Below are positions 1-11,965 of a stretch of DNA of 64,000 nt, one piece after another. The notes under the pieces are model-generated. The model made no database searches and was not told the DNA's origin. It saw only the letters and a list, made by a program, of their open reading frames with translations. Location of the stretch: the NCBI GenBank assembly GCA_000442125.1, contig KE546982.1:767889-831888 (forward strand), written 5' to 3'. The stretch is from Opeltia flavorubescens (Eukaryota > Ascomycota > Lecanoromycetes > Teloschistales > Teloschistaceae). The position numbers and the translations under genes are program-made. The stretch's first letter is position 1; every line of letters begins with the position of its first letter.

Positions 1-3000
1 CACTCTATCTTGTTCATGTGCTTCCCTATCTTCCTGTCCCCCAGCCTTCCCCGTTCTTCTGTCCTGCTCCCCGATGGTGCATCGAATCCTTCTTTGACGG
101 ACAACGAGTATGATGGGTATACTTGGTTTTTCCTCTGCAGCCAGTCGAGCCACATGTTGGCCCTCCTGGAAGCGTCGTTCCGAATCTTAGCCCTACCAAG
201 ACCATATCATCGACCATATCATCGGCTATTGACAGGAAACGCGGACCCGAGGAAGGCAAAGAAGGCTTCCCCAGCTGAAGAGCACTGAGCTAAGATAGCA
301 AGCGGATACTTCGAAGCTAGCGGTACATTCAAAGCCGCTTATATTGTATTGGTGTGGCTCCTCGAACCCAAGAGAGGAAGATGGTTAGTCTGAAGCCCGG
401 TGGGACGAAGCAAGTTTCATCTTCGGTCACTTGACCGCCTGCCCGGTTATAATGTGTGCCGGATTATACGACTATGACGGTACCGAGATGGTGTTGGCAT
501 GTAACTTAAAAGGGTTCAACGAGCGGCAGCTATTCTGTTAGCTTGATAAGCATAGCTCTTGGGACGTCGGAATGAGACTTCCTTAGACGCTGCATATGGG
601 TTTGAGGAATGCTTGAGCAACGTTTTGCTCATGCGTTCGCCGGCTAGCCTGGCAGAAGCTATAACGTACTTGAACAATCACAAAGCTTCTCGGCCTGATG
701 GGTGGTGATTCTTTCATGGGACCGCCCACAGTGATAGACATCATTTGGCTCACAGATAATCACTTCTATCTTGATAGAGCACTTTCCCCAGCAAAGCCAG
801 CAACCGAATCCCAAATTAATCACCGACTTCGCCGTCCGTAGCAAAATCTAGACCATCCATGTCAATGGTTTCGGACAAAGAAGTCATCCCTACGAGGCCC
901 CAACCATTGGTTTCGATCCCCATAGCGTAGGAAACTCACCCAACATTGTATTCGAGCTGCCTTGGAGCCGATATATCAGCAATGTTTGATCAACCACCAG
1001 AGGTCAGCAGAGAATACATCCTTTTTCTAAAGTTTGGCTGACACCCGATCTTTGGGGACCGACGCCTATATCCTATTAGAAATCTGCGAGATGACAGTCG
1101 CCCGTCCATTGCGCTGTTAGCCGTAACAGAAGTCTCCTACCATTGGAGTCCCGTATTACATCTATGGAAGTAAGGAAAACGTACTGCTGGATTATTTAAC
1201 TAAAGCCCGGTCTGATTATGTAGGAAATAGAAGGTATAATATACGATTAAGGCGCTCACGAGTCCATTTGAAGCAGGGAAACGCTCGGATGAGCTTATCT
1301 GGAAAGTACACAGCAAGATAAAGCGCTTTGCAATGTGAAGGACTATTTCGTAGAACATTTATTCGCACCCAAGTCTTGGGGAGACCATACCACATAATAG
1401 ATAGGGCAAGGCCGTATCGCTGTGCTGTAGAGGGGTTTGTCAGGTCATCTTCGAGGTTTGGTAAAGCGTCGACGTCGTATCTAAAAGACTTTGAATGAGA
1501 AGGAGTCAAGGTACCGGGTGGGAACGCTTATTGGAGGGCTTTCGCAGGAGGCAATCGAACACAAGCCACAGTCGCTACGAACCCTAACAATATCTATATC
1601 GACCAACAACCACAGATGATTCATCACGTGAAATCAATTGAACAATGGAATCCTGCGTTCGTGAACAACAGCTCACCCTTTATAGACGAATGGACCTCAG
1701 AAGACGACGGCACATATGTCAAAAAATCGAAGATGTGGAATGGTGTAAGGACGACAAAGTGATTGTGGCTGCTGGCAAGCGAGGCCAAGAAGAGATGGAC
1801 ACGGTAAACAGAGATCACAGACGCAACTAATAAAAAATAATAAAAGACACAGGATTCACGCGCCAAAAGTGGCAAAGCACCACCATCGTCAGCACGACCT
1901 AGCTATATGAATGATTCAAGTGATCTGCAGCCGAGGGTAGCTATATTCAAGATGGTGCTAGTGCGAGCATTCCTTGGAAAGTTGCTGCAACGACGAACCC
2001 CAAGAAGGGCAAAGCGTCAATTCGAAAGCGCCAATCAAAGGTTGCTTCCCCGATCATAAAACTGAACAGGATGGGAGACTAGGCGCCATAGGAAGCTGTT
2101 GGATTCAGCCAGAGCATAATAGCTAATATAACACTTGCACAACTCCTTCAATTAGCTACGAAAGCTGAGTCGCGTTGGCCGAAGCCGTCAAACTAGAAGG
2201 ACGTTCCAAGCAAAAAAAGTAGGTGAAGAGAACAACACGCTTTACAGAGGACGAAGAGAGTGAGGGAATGAACCAAGTCCTGCCGGCGGAGGCAGTCAGA
2301 GAGTCGATAGATGATTACCGAAAACCCATCATCCAACAGAAGGAGGAGGCCTGGTGGGTCTCCGGTCGGACAGAAAAATTATGCACAGAAGAGACCGGCG
2401 ATAATCGCATACTAGGACGAAGAGATAAATGGCTCTTTCAAGAGACGAATGGAACCAATAGCCCCCGACCTAGACCTAAATTAGCAAGATCTTTGAAGCG
2501 CCCCCCCCCCCTTCCCCCCCCCTCCGCTTCATCTGTGCCCATGATATCAACGGTCGCAATCCTCCTATTTCTTTTCACTCTAGCCTTCAAGCGATTTCTT
2601 CAATCATTGTTAACCTGACTGACTTGCCCAGCTATTACAGCCCTCAGCGCTCCTATACCTCGCGTTACCGATGTTCACGACATCTTCAAGAAAGGTCGCT
2701 CGCGACAATTTTGACCTTTGCCGGCGTTCTTCCATCCCCATATCAGGCCGTTATATCGACTACCGAGGTGGGCGACAAAGGGAAAGTGGCAGACGGCAGA
2801 ATTCAAGCCCCGAGGGGCAGACAAAAACACAGAGGGCACAAGAGAAGCGGCGAGATCGGCAGCGGGTTATGTGCGATGGAGGGCACTTCTCGAGGAGTGG
2901 CGATAATTTCTATCTAGTGGCACCTAAATAGTAAAGGGGAATTGCAAGATTTAAAGCCATCAATGTTGCAGGCATCAATGTCTTGATGTGTCATCGCAAT

Positions 3001-3980
3001 AGTTCCCGAGGTGGAAAAAGAAGTACACAGAGGAAAACGCGACGCTTTGAAGTCTACGGGAATTGCACTAGAGTTGGTGCACAACGCTGCTTGTGAAGCT
3101 TAGTAGTCACAGAAATTCCATATTAGCCGAGGGATATATCCCATCCTCGGCGTATATACGCACAGGTCGGACGAGCTTCCCCTGGAGAAAGAGTCCTCCA
3201 TATAGGCTGACCGGCATCAGGAGAAGTGGAAGAGTTGACTGTAGCAAGTTCGCGTAGGTAGGTTATGGCTTTTCCCATTAAGACCCCGCTGCTGACTGCA
3301 TGATTGCAGGATCATCATCCGAAGGAGGGAAGACCAACCCCTATTATCGGAATTATCGGAACCATCCTCCAAAAGTTCCGAAGGAAGGGGTTCATCATCG
3401 AATTATCATCATCTATAGCCTTCGCTATGGATCTCACCTAATGTATCTCATAATATGCCCACCATATCCTCGACCTTCAACACCCGCACCGAGAAGGGCT
3501 TCCGACACGGCGGAGGCGCCGAGGGCGGAGGGGTAAGCAGATCGGAGTGAGGAAGAACAGGAAGCGAGAACGGCATTGTTAAATACCCGCCATTAATCCA
3601 CAGCGGAGGTATGCGATAGCAACGCCATGCGACCAAGTCGGATCATCCAACTGATTGCTTCATAAGGGGTGTACAGGCAGTTAGCGCATCATGATCCCTC
3701 CTGCAATGCTCTCCGGCTGACTCGCTGATAATAGCGATATTTCTCCGCTAGCCATGCAGCATTCGTCCCTTGGAGAGGTCCTTGACTATTTCAGCCATTT
3801 ATCAGAGCTTCCTGCATCCCTACTATAAAACCCTTAGCTGCTGACCGGATAAAGTTGGCAGATTTCGGCGGAAGCCCACTCTCGTCCTCAGCTGACCCTC
3901 CTGGTATGTCCCTTCCTTCGACCCCTTTACCATGTTTCAGATTGTATTCATCCCCATTTAACCCGCATTTATACACCTAT
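1..3980. other. Gene-poor stretch, no supported gene
   Basis: I find no recognisable protein or RNA gene here. Open frames are short, overlap on both strands and show no family motif. The longest (2,223-2,618, plus, 131 codons from a GTG) ends in a hydrophobic segment. It runs through a cytosine homopolymer at 2,501-2,522, so a chance frame is more likely than a gene. The frame at 10-288 contains a 13-bp direct duplication near 203-228 and is equally unconvincing. Some parts could be very old decayed coding or repeat DNA. Confidence 0.5.
2501..2522. repeat. Cytosine homopolymer tract
   Basis: Eleven C, two T, then nine C on the plus strand. Tracts like this slip in replication and in sequencing, so its length should not be trusted and any frame crossing it is unreliable. 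Confidence 0.85.
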
Positions 3981-4639
3981 AAAGGTCACGCAGGGGCCCA
4001 CTAGCGCCGACAGGCTAGATTTTTAAAAGCCATCCTCCACCGGCTCTTCCATCTCTCCTCCCTCCCTCAAATATACTTCTATCACATACATACACTTCCA
4101 TCTTTTATGTATACTTCTATCACAGACACACTCTCCCGTTATTTACATACTTCTCCTTCTTCAATCTTTTCGAGCGATCTTCGTCTTTTACTTTCTGAGG
4201 TGGTTTATCGATGCTTACATCTTTTTATTAAGGATTCAGAGGGAGCAGCCCTTTACCGTATGGCGATTACCCGTCGTTCTCCATGCGTCTTTTTGACAAT
4301 CTCACCGGCAAGCACGAGAACCATCCATCTTCGTCGCCTTTCATATATGCCAATACCATCTGCCAGCTCTCATTCGCAGCCTTTGCCTACCACTCATAAT
4401 GATCTACCGTTCGTTTCATTTCTTAGAGATTACCGATAAAAAGCTAGAAAATCCTTCGTGCGTGCAAGTCTTCGCCGCTAATTATAGATTAGAACCCCTT
4501 ACATTCCTTCATCCTTACGCTCGAGTTCAGATGCTATTTTCCTCTGGGGCCAAATCATCCTCGATGCTTTTCCGCATCCTATATGGGTGATAACCGATCG
4601 GTGCCTAGAAGGAAAGAAGGAGAAGATCTGGAAGACGCA
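3981..4639. other. No supported gene; pyrimidine-rich lead-in
   Basis: The first part is pyrimidine-rich with short repeats of a TATACTTCTATCACA-like phrase around 4,070-4,125. A plus frame at 4,107-4,439 (110 codons) has no recognisable motif. I see nothing else here. Confidence 0.4.
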
Positions 4640-5250
4640 CGAAGGGAAGCTGAAGAAGAGGAAGTAGACCGGTAAGAAGGTACTCCGATAACGTTGACGA
4701 AGCTGACTGGCAAGAAGTGGACTTGAAAGAAGTTATCGGGCGAGAATTGGTTCCCAACGATGGCGATTGCGAAGAAGCGTACTTAGCAAGAAGTTGATTG
4801 TTTTTGACGAAGTGCATTTTGACGAAGCTCGCTCGGCAAGAAGTCGATTTGGGGGAAGCTTACTGGGTGGCAGTTGACTTTGATGATGTCGATTTGGAGG
4901 AAGATCGCTGGAAAGAAGCTGTTCTTGACGAACCTTACTAGTAAGAAGTTGATATTGAAGAAATTGAGATAGGGAGAAGAAATATATATCGGCGTGGGGA
5001 AAAGAAACTGATATTGATATGGTAAGAAAAATTAAAATCGACGTGGGAGAAAGAAGTTGACATTGACGTGGGGAAAAGAAATCCACTAGGAAGAGGTTGA
5101 TTTTGACAAATTCCACTGGGAAGAAATAGATCTTGACGATGTCGATCGAGCTTAAATTACCTTCAAAGATGTTGACTGGACAGAGTTGCCTGGTAAGAAG
5201 TTGCTTCGAAGAAGTCGACCAGGAAGAAGATGACTCGGAAACTCTTCAGC
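4640..5250. repeat. Degenerate minisatellite, GAAGAAGTTGAC-like units
   Basis: The plus strand repeats variants of 'gaagaagttgattttgacga' at irregular 18-30 bp intervals for about 600 bp. Many copies are interrupted by other short phrases. On the plus strand single stretches read as acidic repeats of the D-E-V-D type. On the minus strand they read as S/L-rich frames (4,605-4,817 and 4,733-5,116). No frame stays open across the whole array. It is either a decayed repeat-coding gene or non-coding minisatellite. Confidence 0.65.
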
Positions 5251-5295
5251 GATTCCGTTGGCGCCCTGAGCAATGTATCCCGCAGAGAGAAGACG

Positions 5296-5360
5296 CATCA
5301 TCATCATCATCACGTCGTCATGATCGCCGGGAGAGAGGAAACAAACCATCATCATCACGT
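5296..5360. repeat. Interrupted CAT/ATG trinucleotide microsatellite
   Basis: Two short runs of CAT repeats (5,296-5,312 and about 5,347-5,360) are separated by about 35 bp. The two are themselves an imperfect duplication, since both are followed by a CACGTCG phrase. Frames here read as poly-His or poly-Met, which is typical of spurious ORFs. Confidence 0.7.
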
Positions 5361-5582
5361 CGATATCTTCATTGGGGGGAGAGGAATCCCGTCATCTTTT
5401 ATGTATGGGTGCGAGGAATCAGAGCATTTTGCATATTGAGGGAAAGAAAACACCTCACCATGCATGTCGAGAGAGAGAAACCATATCTTTCTGAGGAGTC
5501 CAAGCTCCCCTCCACGGCTTCCTTCTCGGAATAGAAGATACCAGAAATATTCTATGTATAAATATATGAATATATATGTTAG

Positions 5583-5676
5583 TTCATTTTCTTGTTTCTC
5601 TTTTTCCTCTTTCTTTCCTTTTTCTTTACATTTCCTGTTTTCATCTTTCTTTTTCTTTTCCTGTGCCTTTCTCCTT
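5583..5676. other. Polypyrimidine tract
   Basis: About 90 bp of almost pure T/C on the plus strand, built of CTTT and TTCT phrases. Fungal promoters often contain such tracts, but no convincing gene follows in either direction. Confidence 0.6.
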
Positions 5677-5892
5677 TGTCTGCCGCATCATGACGATACC
5701 GTGGCTGGCGGACCCTACCAACGACAGAATCTGCCGTCCCTGATGTCTTCACCATCGACACTAATGAGGCAGCTCAGCCTGGAACCCACCAATGGGTTTC
5801 TTGGCAAAGGTTTTAGCCGGAGCGGGTGCCGAAGTCTCGGATCCTTCTCCTTCCAAGCGGCATAAAGCGTATGACGCGATCTTTCCCTTTTC

Positions 5893-6033
5893 GAGAACTT
5901 CAAAGTGTAAAGGTCTTCTTGACCAGCATGGGGTGTGCTAAGACTTCAGCGAATTTTGGAATATAAAGGCCTTTTTGATCAGTGTAACGTTAGAGAACGT
6001 CAATTTGTAAAGTTCTTCGTGGTCGGTGTGAGC
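5893..6033. repeat. Three-copy degenerate tandem repeat
   Basis: Three related units begin near 5,893, 5,949 and 5,993. Each holds an AAxxTCAAxxTGTAAAGG-like core followed by TTCTTxTGxxCAGxxTG. The spacing is 56 and then 44 bp, and the copies have diverged well apart. I see no clean coding frame through all three. Confidence 0.6.
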
Positions 6034-6699
6034 GTAGAGAACGTTACCCCTCAAAACCCCACCTGCCAGGGAGCTTTTCGCTCGCTGAAATGCCACCTTC
6101 GAGCTTCCTACGAGCAAGTAGAAGCTCCAAATTACTTATCCTTCTATCAAACATCCATTTGTAAAAGCTTACGCCACAAGTCTTTTTCTGGTAGATTACC
6201 GTACAAGAATAATTCAATACTTCCTCCACTTCAAGATTCCCAAGCTTGAATCCCTATATATAGAAGACGGCAGACTACCGGGTGTTGGTAAGGATTATAC
6301 ACACATTCCTCGCCCACGCCGGGGAGCCTTCTTCTTCGTCCTTCTTCTCTTTCCCTGCAGCCGGAAGCGGGGGACGCCGACTCCTATACCGATTCACGAT
6401 ACCGCGGACACCGATTGCGAAGAATCTCGAGGTTCAGAGGTCTATTCGAGTGAGTGTTACCCCAAGCTCGGCATGGGAGCTGCCTAACCGTTTGACAAGC
6501 CTTCAATCGATAAAGCTAAGGCTTTAGGGGGCCTATCAATCATGGAAAATGCAGGTTATCGATTTGACGGACGAAGATTTGGCCAAGGTCCTTGGAAACT
6601 GCGGCCTTGGGACACCGCATTTTTAGGAAATTTCGGATGCTTCCAGCGGGGACCCGGGGAAAGCTATCGGTAAACCTTATGAAGCTTCCCCCAACTCAC

Positions 6700-6830
6700 G
6701 TGGCATCCAATCAATCTGCCGCCCTGATATGGCCGCGAATGAACCTTCTAAATTGACATGGCCGCAATCAACCTTCTGGACTGATGAGGCCGCCCATTAC
6801 GATTCCCTCGGCTGACATAGCCGCAAAACA
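6700..6830. repeat. Four-copy degenerate minisatellite with TGGCCGC core
   Basis: Four units of roughly 28-35 bp carry a 'ctgayatggccgc' core followed by an 'aatcaaccttct' tail (cores near 6,726, 6,758, 6,782 and 6,815). The array lies inside a minus-strand frame (6,748-7,125) that I cannot assign to any family. Confidence 0.6.
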
Positions 6831-7019
6831 CTCTCCTATCAATCTTCCGCTTCTCGATCTCATATCGCAGCAAATTCGAGCTCTCTTCTAGCCCAGCTAA
6901 TACGGCACCAGATCGACGGGGTCGAATCACCAAGACCTGCACGCCCGACATCGACGAAGTCGGGTCGCTGAGCCCTCGAACCAAATAGCTAAGTCTTTTA
7001 TACGCAAAATTCCAATGCT

Positions 7020-7220
7020 TACTCTCCTCTGCCAGCATTCGTCTACTATTGTTTCCGTGCCAGCACTCCTCATCTGCCACTTCTTTCGTACAAGCTTCTA
7101 TTTGCCATTTCTTCCATATACGCAATCACCACCTATCTATCGCCTCTTGCACATATGCGAGCACACATCTGCCATCTTTTCCATGCATACAAGCACTTAC
7201 CTGCCGTTTCTTCTCCGCAG
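7020..7220. repeat. Degenerate minisatellite, ATCTGCCATTTCTTCCATAC-like units
   Basis: About five imperfect units contain 'ctgccatttcttcc' and 'acaagcactta' phrases. Plus frames at 7,015-7,308 read as repeated C/H/F-rich peptides, a product of the repeat rather than evidence for a gene. It is the last of a run of minisatellites starting at 4.6 kb. Confidence 0.5.
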
Positions 7221-7619
7221 GGCATCACCAATCCGGCAAGCGTCATCGCCGAATCTTTGCTCCCACGGTGTCAATGGCGAGGTAAGCTCACCTCATCTTT
7301 CCGGATAACATCCCGCACCAAGAGCTCATAGTATGCAGATTGATTCCGGTGAAGTGGCCAACGAATGCACTATGTTTAGCAGAGGAGCTACGTCAGTCCT
7401 CCCTCATGTCTTGTTCCACGACTCGTCACCTCCTTCGAACCGTTTACCATCAAAAGCTGAACACAGTAGCAGGAACAAACAGGGGTTTGGCATCAAGGGA
7501 GAGACCCTGCTGGCAATGCGCATAGCAGCAACACCTTTGCCATCGAAGACGAGGAGATGTTTGATTGGTTCTTGCAGCCGGGTTGTTTCGATTAGAGCGT
7601 TGTCATTGCCGCTTGAGCA

Positions 7620-8333
7620 CTACCGTATACACACGCCAAACACACTGCCGCGGAAGGCTTCACTGTCAGAGGGGTGGATGCGGAATGGCAAGGCAGGGTA
7701 GTTGCCTTCCTGCTCTTCACCCACAGGAAGCACTTTAACGATTGGAGGCGGGGGGAGGCGGGCATTGTGGAAGTCATCTGGGGTCCACGAGGTGGCATTG
7801 GATTTGATACCGGCTTCCGAGAAAAAGGTCGATGAGGCCCGGGGTATTGCGGTAATATCGTGTGGGGTGGATCGGCTCTGATTTACTGAAGTTCTCCCCG
7901 TCAAAAAGCCTGTTGCGTTCCGACCATTAGGAAGTTTCAGACTTGCACGCCAAGTCGGCGAGCGCCAAGGTTCCCAGAGCCAGGAAAGGCTGCATACCAT
8001 TCGTGATAAATAAGAAATCCCGACGAGATTATAGAAATTACCATGTGTTGCTTGTCGATGACACCAATCAGCGAACGAGGAAAGAAATTTCATGTCGAAG
8101 GCCGAGAACGGAACCAACGATGGGCCATAGTAGGCATCGTGAACGGGAAGGAAAACGCTCTCAAAGGAAAATTGAGAGGCGATGGAGGCTACCATTTTTA
8201 CCTTTGGTGAGGGTACACACATGGACATGATGATCCACGGCCACTTGCCAAACCACCCCGCAACAATCGATCCCAATAAAGAAACCAGTTGGAAGAAGGA
8301 ACGCCTCACGTTCAAGTCATTTGCAACCGATTA
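7620..8333 (-). CDS. Unassigned long open frame, possible membrane-protein remnant
   Basis: A minus-strand frame stays open for about 235 codons with no convincing ATG at its 5' end (the first possible start is a TTG at 8,315). The N-terminal third holds a hydrophobic stretch (VSLLGSIVAGWFGKWPW, then IIMSMC) that could be a membrane segment. The middle is rich in F, W and S, and the C-terminal part is proline-rich (ARLPPPPIVKVLPVGEE). I do not recognise a family. It could be an exon of a decayed transporter-like gene or a chance frame; the plus strand has a shorter competing frame at 7,943-8,230. Confidence 0.3.
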
Positions 8334-8592
8334 TTAAGCGAAAAGGACAGCTGCCTTCTGTAGAACTCTTCAAGTTATGTTTATACACATTGTATTCTGC
8401 ATCGACAATGCATCAGCGATCATTTAAGTTGTAGCGAGCCTTCCATCAGCCGTACACATCCTGGTACAGCAACAGTCGTAGTCATTCAAGCCATCTTCGG
8501 TGTGAAATTTCGTTGAGGCAGGGAAGATTCTTTTCGCTACATTGCTTCTTGTACGGAATCAGTATCAATCACCTAAGTAAGACCTCGTTTGA

Positions 8593-8844
8593 TCCTCATT
8601 TGTTAGTATTAGTATAGCCATAAAGGAGATATCGTGCCACTACAATCTCAAACTCGTGCCTGAGAGAAAGATTGCTTCCAAAAAGCACGAAAACCTACCG
8701 ACCGGTCAATTCACGCTTAAGGAGATTATCCGTCAACATGAATTGATTAATTCGGGAGAATTACCTACAGGGCGCTATAATATGATTCGAGATAAGCTAA
8801 TGACGGCCGACGAACTTCTAGAATATAAGAAATCGCATCCTTAG
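8593..8844 (+). CDS. Short unassigned coding-like frame
   Basis: The plus frame is open from just after a stop at 8,590 to a TAG at 8,842. It encodes a charged, helical-looking peptide of about 83 residues, including LPTGQFTLKEIIRQHE and LPTGRYNMIRDKLMTADELL. Composition and the internal 'LPTG' repetition look protein-like. No ATG lies near the 5' end, so it would have to be an internal or terminal exon. No family recognised. Confidence 0.3.
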   Translation, partial: SSFVSISIAIKEISCHYNLKLVPERKIASKKHENLPTGQFTLKEIIRQHELINSGELPTGRYNMIRDKLMTADELLEYKKSHP

Positions 8845-9912
8845 CAAGTTCGGAAGAGGTCTGGGGACACTGCTGCGCTTACCATCGACAAATCTAGCGA
8901 TTATAACCCTGTTGCATGTGGTACCAAGTTATTGCTAGCTAAGCGCCGTCTGCTCCTCAGACATTACATCCGAGGATGACAGCGCTTCCCTACGACGAAG
9001 CCGCATACATAGTAGCATTGAGCCTTGGGGGTTCGAGGAAGTTGAGATATAGTGTCATGGAGATGACCGGATAGTGGCTTGGTAGTATTCGATATTGTTA
9101 TCCGTGCAGTTATTCAGCTTTCGTTCAGCTATCAGGCCTCAAATAATACCGTCTAGAGTCACGTAGTCCCCCAGCCCACGGTCGAGCGCTCTATAAGCTG
9201 GTATCGGCTTGGACTGCTATAACTTCCTACTTTAAGAAGAACAATATCCAATCTTAATTTCACCTTCCATTCAAATAAACTCTTCGAACGCGGCACGATA
9301 GAACGTGATACCTTTAACAGCAAATGGGGAACCCTCCTTGCAGGCCAGTCACGACCACCTAGCCTTAGCCTGGAAGCTTCGGAGCGTAGATGCCTGGAAC
9401 GTACATATAAGATAATATACAGAGCGATCGAGAATGGGACGTCAATACCTTTATCGCGCATACCACCAGCTTAACAATCCATAGATCGGCCTTTAAATTC
9501 ACGTACTACCCGTCATACAATCAGCATATCACGAAAGATCAGAGAGTTGCCATTAATAGTATACAACCAGGTCGTTGCAAATACTTAAATCTGGGCTATA
9601 GCATCGGCAGCGGCGGCTTTTAGAAGGTAAAAAGTCCAGGGAGAAAGGAACAAGGTACCACATTCGTTCCCTCTGAGTAATAAAAGGTTTGGGTCGATGA
9701 AATCATCGCGCCGACTCTAGAGGCTACCCGCAGTATACCGCGACGTTCGATGATGCACAGTCCAAGCCTAAAAAAATTATAACAAATTCAGGCCGGCGAA
9801 AAGGCAGCCTATCGACCTTGCCTATCCTATCCCAGCCGCTGCCTTAGACGAATTTTAGCGCGAGATTAATTTAAGGGCTGACCATCGCCTAGATTTCCGA
9901 CGACCTACTTTA
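8845..9912. other. No supported gene
   Basis: I see only short frames, the longest at 9,159-9,461 on the minus strand (100 codons, basic, no motif). The base composition is TpA-tinged, suggesting old, mildly mutated repeat DNA. Confidence 0.4.
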
Positions 9913-10446
9913 ATGATCTGGGGCCATAGTTTGAAATCTTCCGTTATCACTAATAAAATAGATCCTGCCCTAATGCGGGCAGACAACCTCACACATCTAG
10001 AATCGCTTTTCCGTACCTCCCCAACGCTGATGCCTCCTCGCAACACCTACCTCTTCGAAGATTCCCCTGACCACCTTGGAGTCACCCTGTTGTTCAAAAA
10101 AACTCGCTTACAAGATTCGGAAAAGCTCTTTGATAACCCTCGGAGCCGGCGAAAGATGTCCTTCCTTGTATCAACCTCCTGTTCGAAGCTCTCGGCTCCA
10201 GTCAAGCTATCATCAACCGATTGGCTACTATCAACAGGTAAGGAGGTAAGCGCTTTACCGACCCAGAAGATCTGGATTCCCCTACGCAAACCATCTAGAC
10301 TAAGGTCCGTATCGGCTCAGCACGACCCTCCATGGGGCGGCAGTATGGTACCACTTCTCCAAGCACTCAGAGGAACCCGGATGGCAAATGTTCGCGAAAA
10401 ACGTTGGGGTCCGTCAGAAGTACCAAATCAGCCTCGCCGCATTTAA
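9913..10446 (+). CDS. Unassigned 177-codon open frame
   Basis: Begins with ATG at 9,913 and stays open to TAA. The product is S/R/L-rich with no domain I recognise, and shorter minus frames (9,855-10,046; 10,047-10,289) compete over the same DNA. Length is the only support; it could be a chance frame or one exon of a decayed gene. Confidence 0.2.
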   Translation: MIWGHSLKSSVITNKIDPALMRADNLTHLESLFRTSPTLMPPRNTYLFEDSPDHLGVTLLFKKTRLQDSEKLFDNPRSRRKMSFLVSTSCSKLSAPVKLSSTDWLLSTGKEVSALPTQKIWIPLRKPSRLRSVSAQHDPPWGGSMVPLLQALRGTRMANVREKRWGPSEVPNQPRRI

Positions 10447-10470
10447 GATCAATGGTTTCTCCCACTGGGA

Positions 10471-10929
10471 TTATCGTAGTTGGGGACCCCTAGTACTTAA
10501 CGAAGAATTCAGCCCCAACGGATCCGCACGAGGGGGTATCGAGTATACAGGACGTGCTAGACTTTGATACCGCATCAGAAGGAGCGAACGAACCAAACGT
10601 AGCACATTCTGGTTTTCGTCGTCGATGTCTACGCCTGCCAATGATTGTGCCTGAAGAATTTTATGGAGGAAGATGCCACCGTAGTCGATTATGCTTGCGA
10701 AGTCGAAGCTGGGAAAATCGCACGTGAATTTCTCAGGTAGAGCGAAGAATGAGCCGTAGAACACAACGATATAACTGCCGTCGTCGAAGACTAAACTGAG
10801 CTGTAGGCTGACACTATGGGAATTCTCCATATAGTCAGAATCCTGGCCTGCGAACTTGCACTGCTCGGTAATACCATAGTTGTTCGCTGCAGTATCATTA
10901 TTATGCACCCCCAAGTAGGCGTTACTCAC
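10471..10929 (-). CDS. Unassigned coding-like frame, probable exon
   Basis: A minus-strand frame of about 152 codons opens with GTG AGT at 10,929. That could equally be a splice donor, so the true start may lie upstream. The first 90 residues look like folded protein: alternating hydrophobic and polar strands such as VSLQLSLVFDDGSYIVVFYG, then ASIIDYGGIFLHKILQAQ. No family is recognised. The remaining third is less convincing. Confidence 0.3.
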   Translation of the reverse strand: MSNAYLGVHNNDTAANNYGITEQCKFAGQDSDYMENSHSVSLQLSLVFDDGSYIVVFYGSFFALPEKFTCDFPSFDFASIIDYGGIFLHKILQAQSLAGVDIDDENQNVLRLVRSLLLMRYQSLARPVYSIPPRADPLGLNSSLSTRGPQLR

Positions 10930-11965
10930 TGTCGCTCGTTGAGATATAGCCCCTATAATCCGGCATTGCCACTATCTTGCGTATGTCGTGCTAGATTCTC
11001 TTGCGTTGATCCTGGCGTTATCGATTGTTTGGCCATCGGTGCAGCTACCTGGACAGAATCGTCTGTTGTGATTGGATATGGATGTGGGGGGGTTGTGAGA
11101 CAGTACCTTCAGTGGCAAGCAGTGCGATAGCTTAGATTACATCGGAATATCCTGGTCGAAATCCATTAATGTCTCCTGCTACGATGCTTGATTTAAAACT
11201 TGCGGACTGATCAATGTATTTATCGAGATCGAAAACGATATATCAAATTTAACGAGCATTGACACTGATGTGATTTCCTTCGAATCATTGACATGCAATC
11301 CCTGTTCAGTACATCTGCAGCTCTTCCTCGGAGAGTAGCAGTACCAAACCTATATAATCCGTTCGTGAGCTCAATCTTTCCCGAGCCATTGAGACTCTAA
11401 TCCTCGTATTTCTTGCTCGGTGTAGCAGAATCTTAGAATTTGCATGGTGATCTAACCTAATCCTCGCTCTTCGTCGATACCACAAGCGCTATCAATCAAA
11501 GCGTCCTTGGCAACCCATGAACCAAACCAACATCAAAGCTTCTATTAGAATTACCCATTCCCAAGGGATCTCCATCTTGACATGGAATTCGTATTTTTAG
11601 TCTAGGATATTGCATGGATCATTCAAAGTGACATGCTTTTCTCATGGTTTAGAGTTCGAGCTCAAGCCTGGGGAGACGATTTCAAGGCTCTACATCATCG
11701 AGACCGTCCAAGTGATTTTGTTACACCTCCGCAGGAGGCTACTCTGACGTCAGCAAATTCTTTAGTATCCCGGTAGCTGGTGAATACAAGGTGACCTCGA
11801 ACTGAACTGAACTACCCTTTTAGTCCTATACAACGAGTGACCTTTTCAAAAAAGCGGTGAATTGGAATCTTAGATCATCGGGCTATACTAGACCAGGATC
11901 TAATCTCTACATCTACTAGAGGCTCGCCAATAAGATCTAGTAAGAGGCGGATTTCCGGTAGATCA
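10930..11965. other. No supported gene
   Basis: Only short frames. The stretch is TpA-tinged with several small direct repeats. A frame open from 11,861 leads into the next gene and could hold its 5' leader or an earlier exon. Confidence 0.35.

Noticed and set aside
5230-5439. Histidine-repeat protein
   Set aside because: His runs come from a CAT microsatellite; frames on all sides are short and unmotivated.
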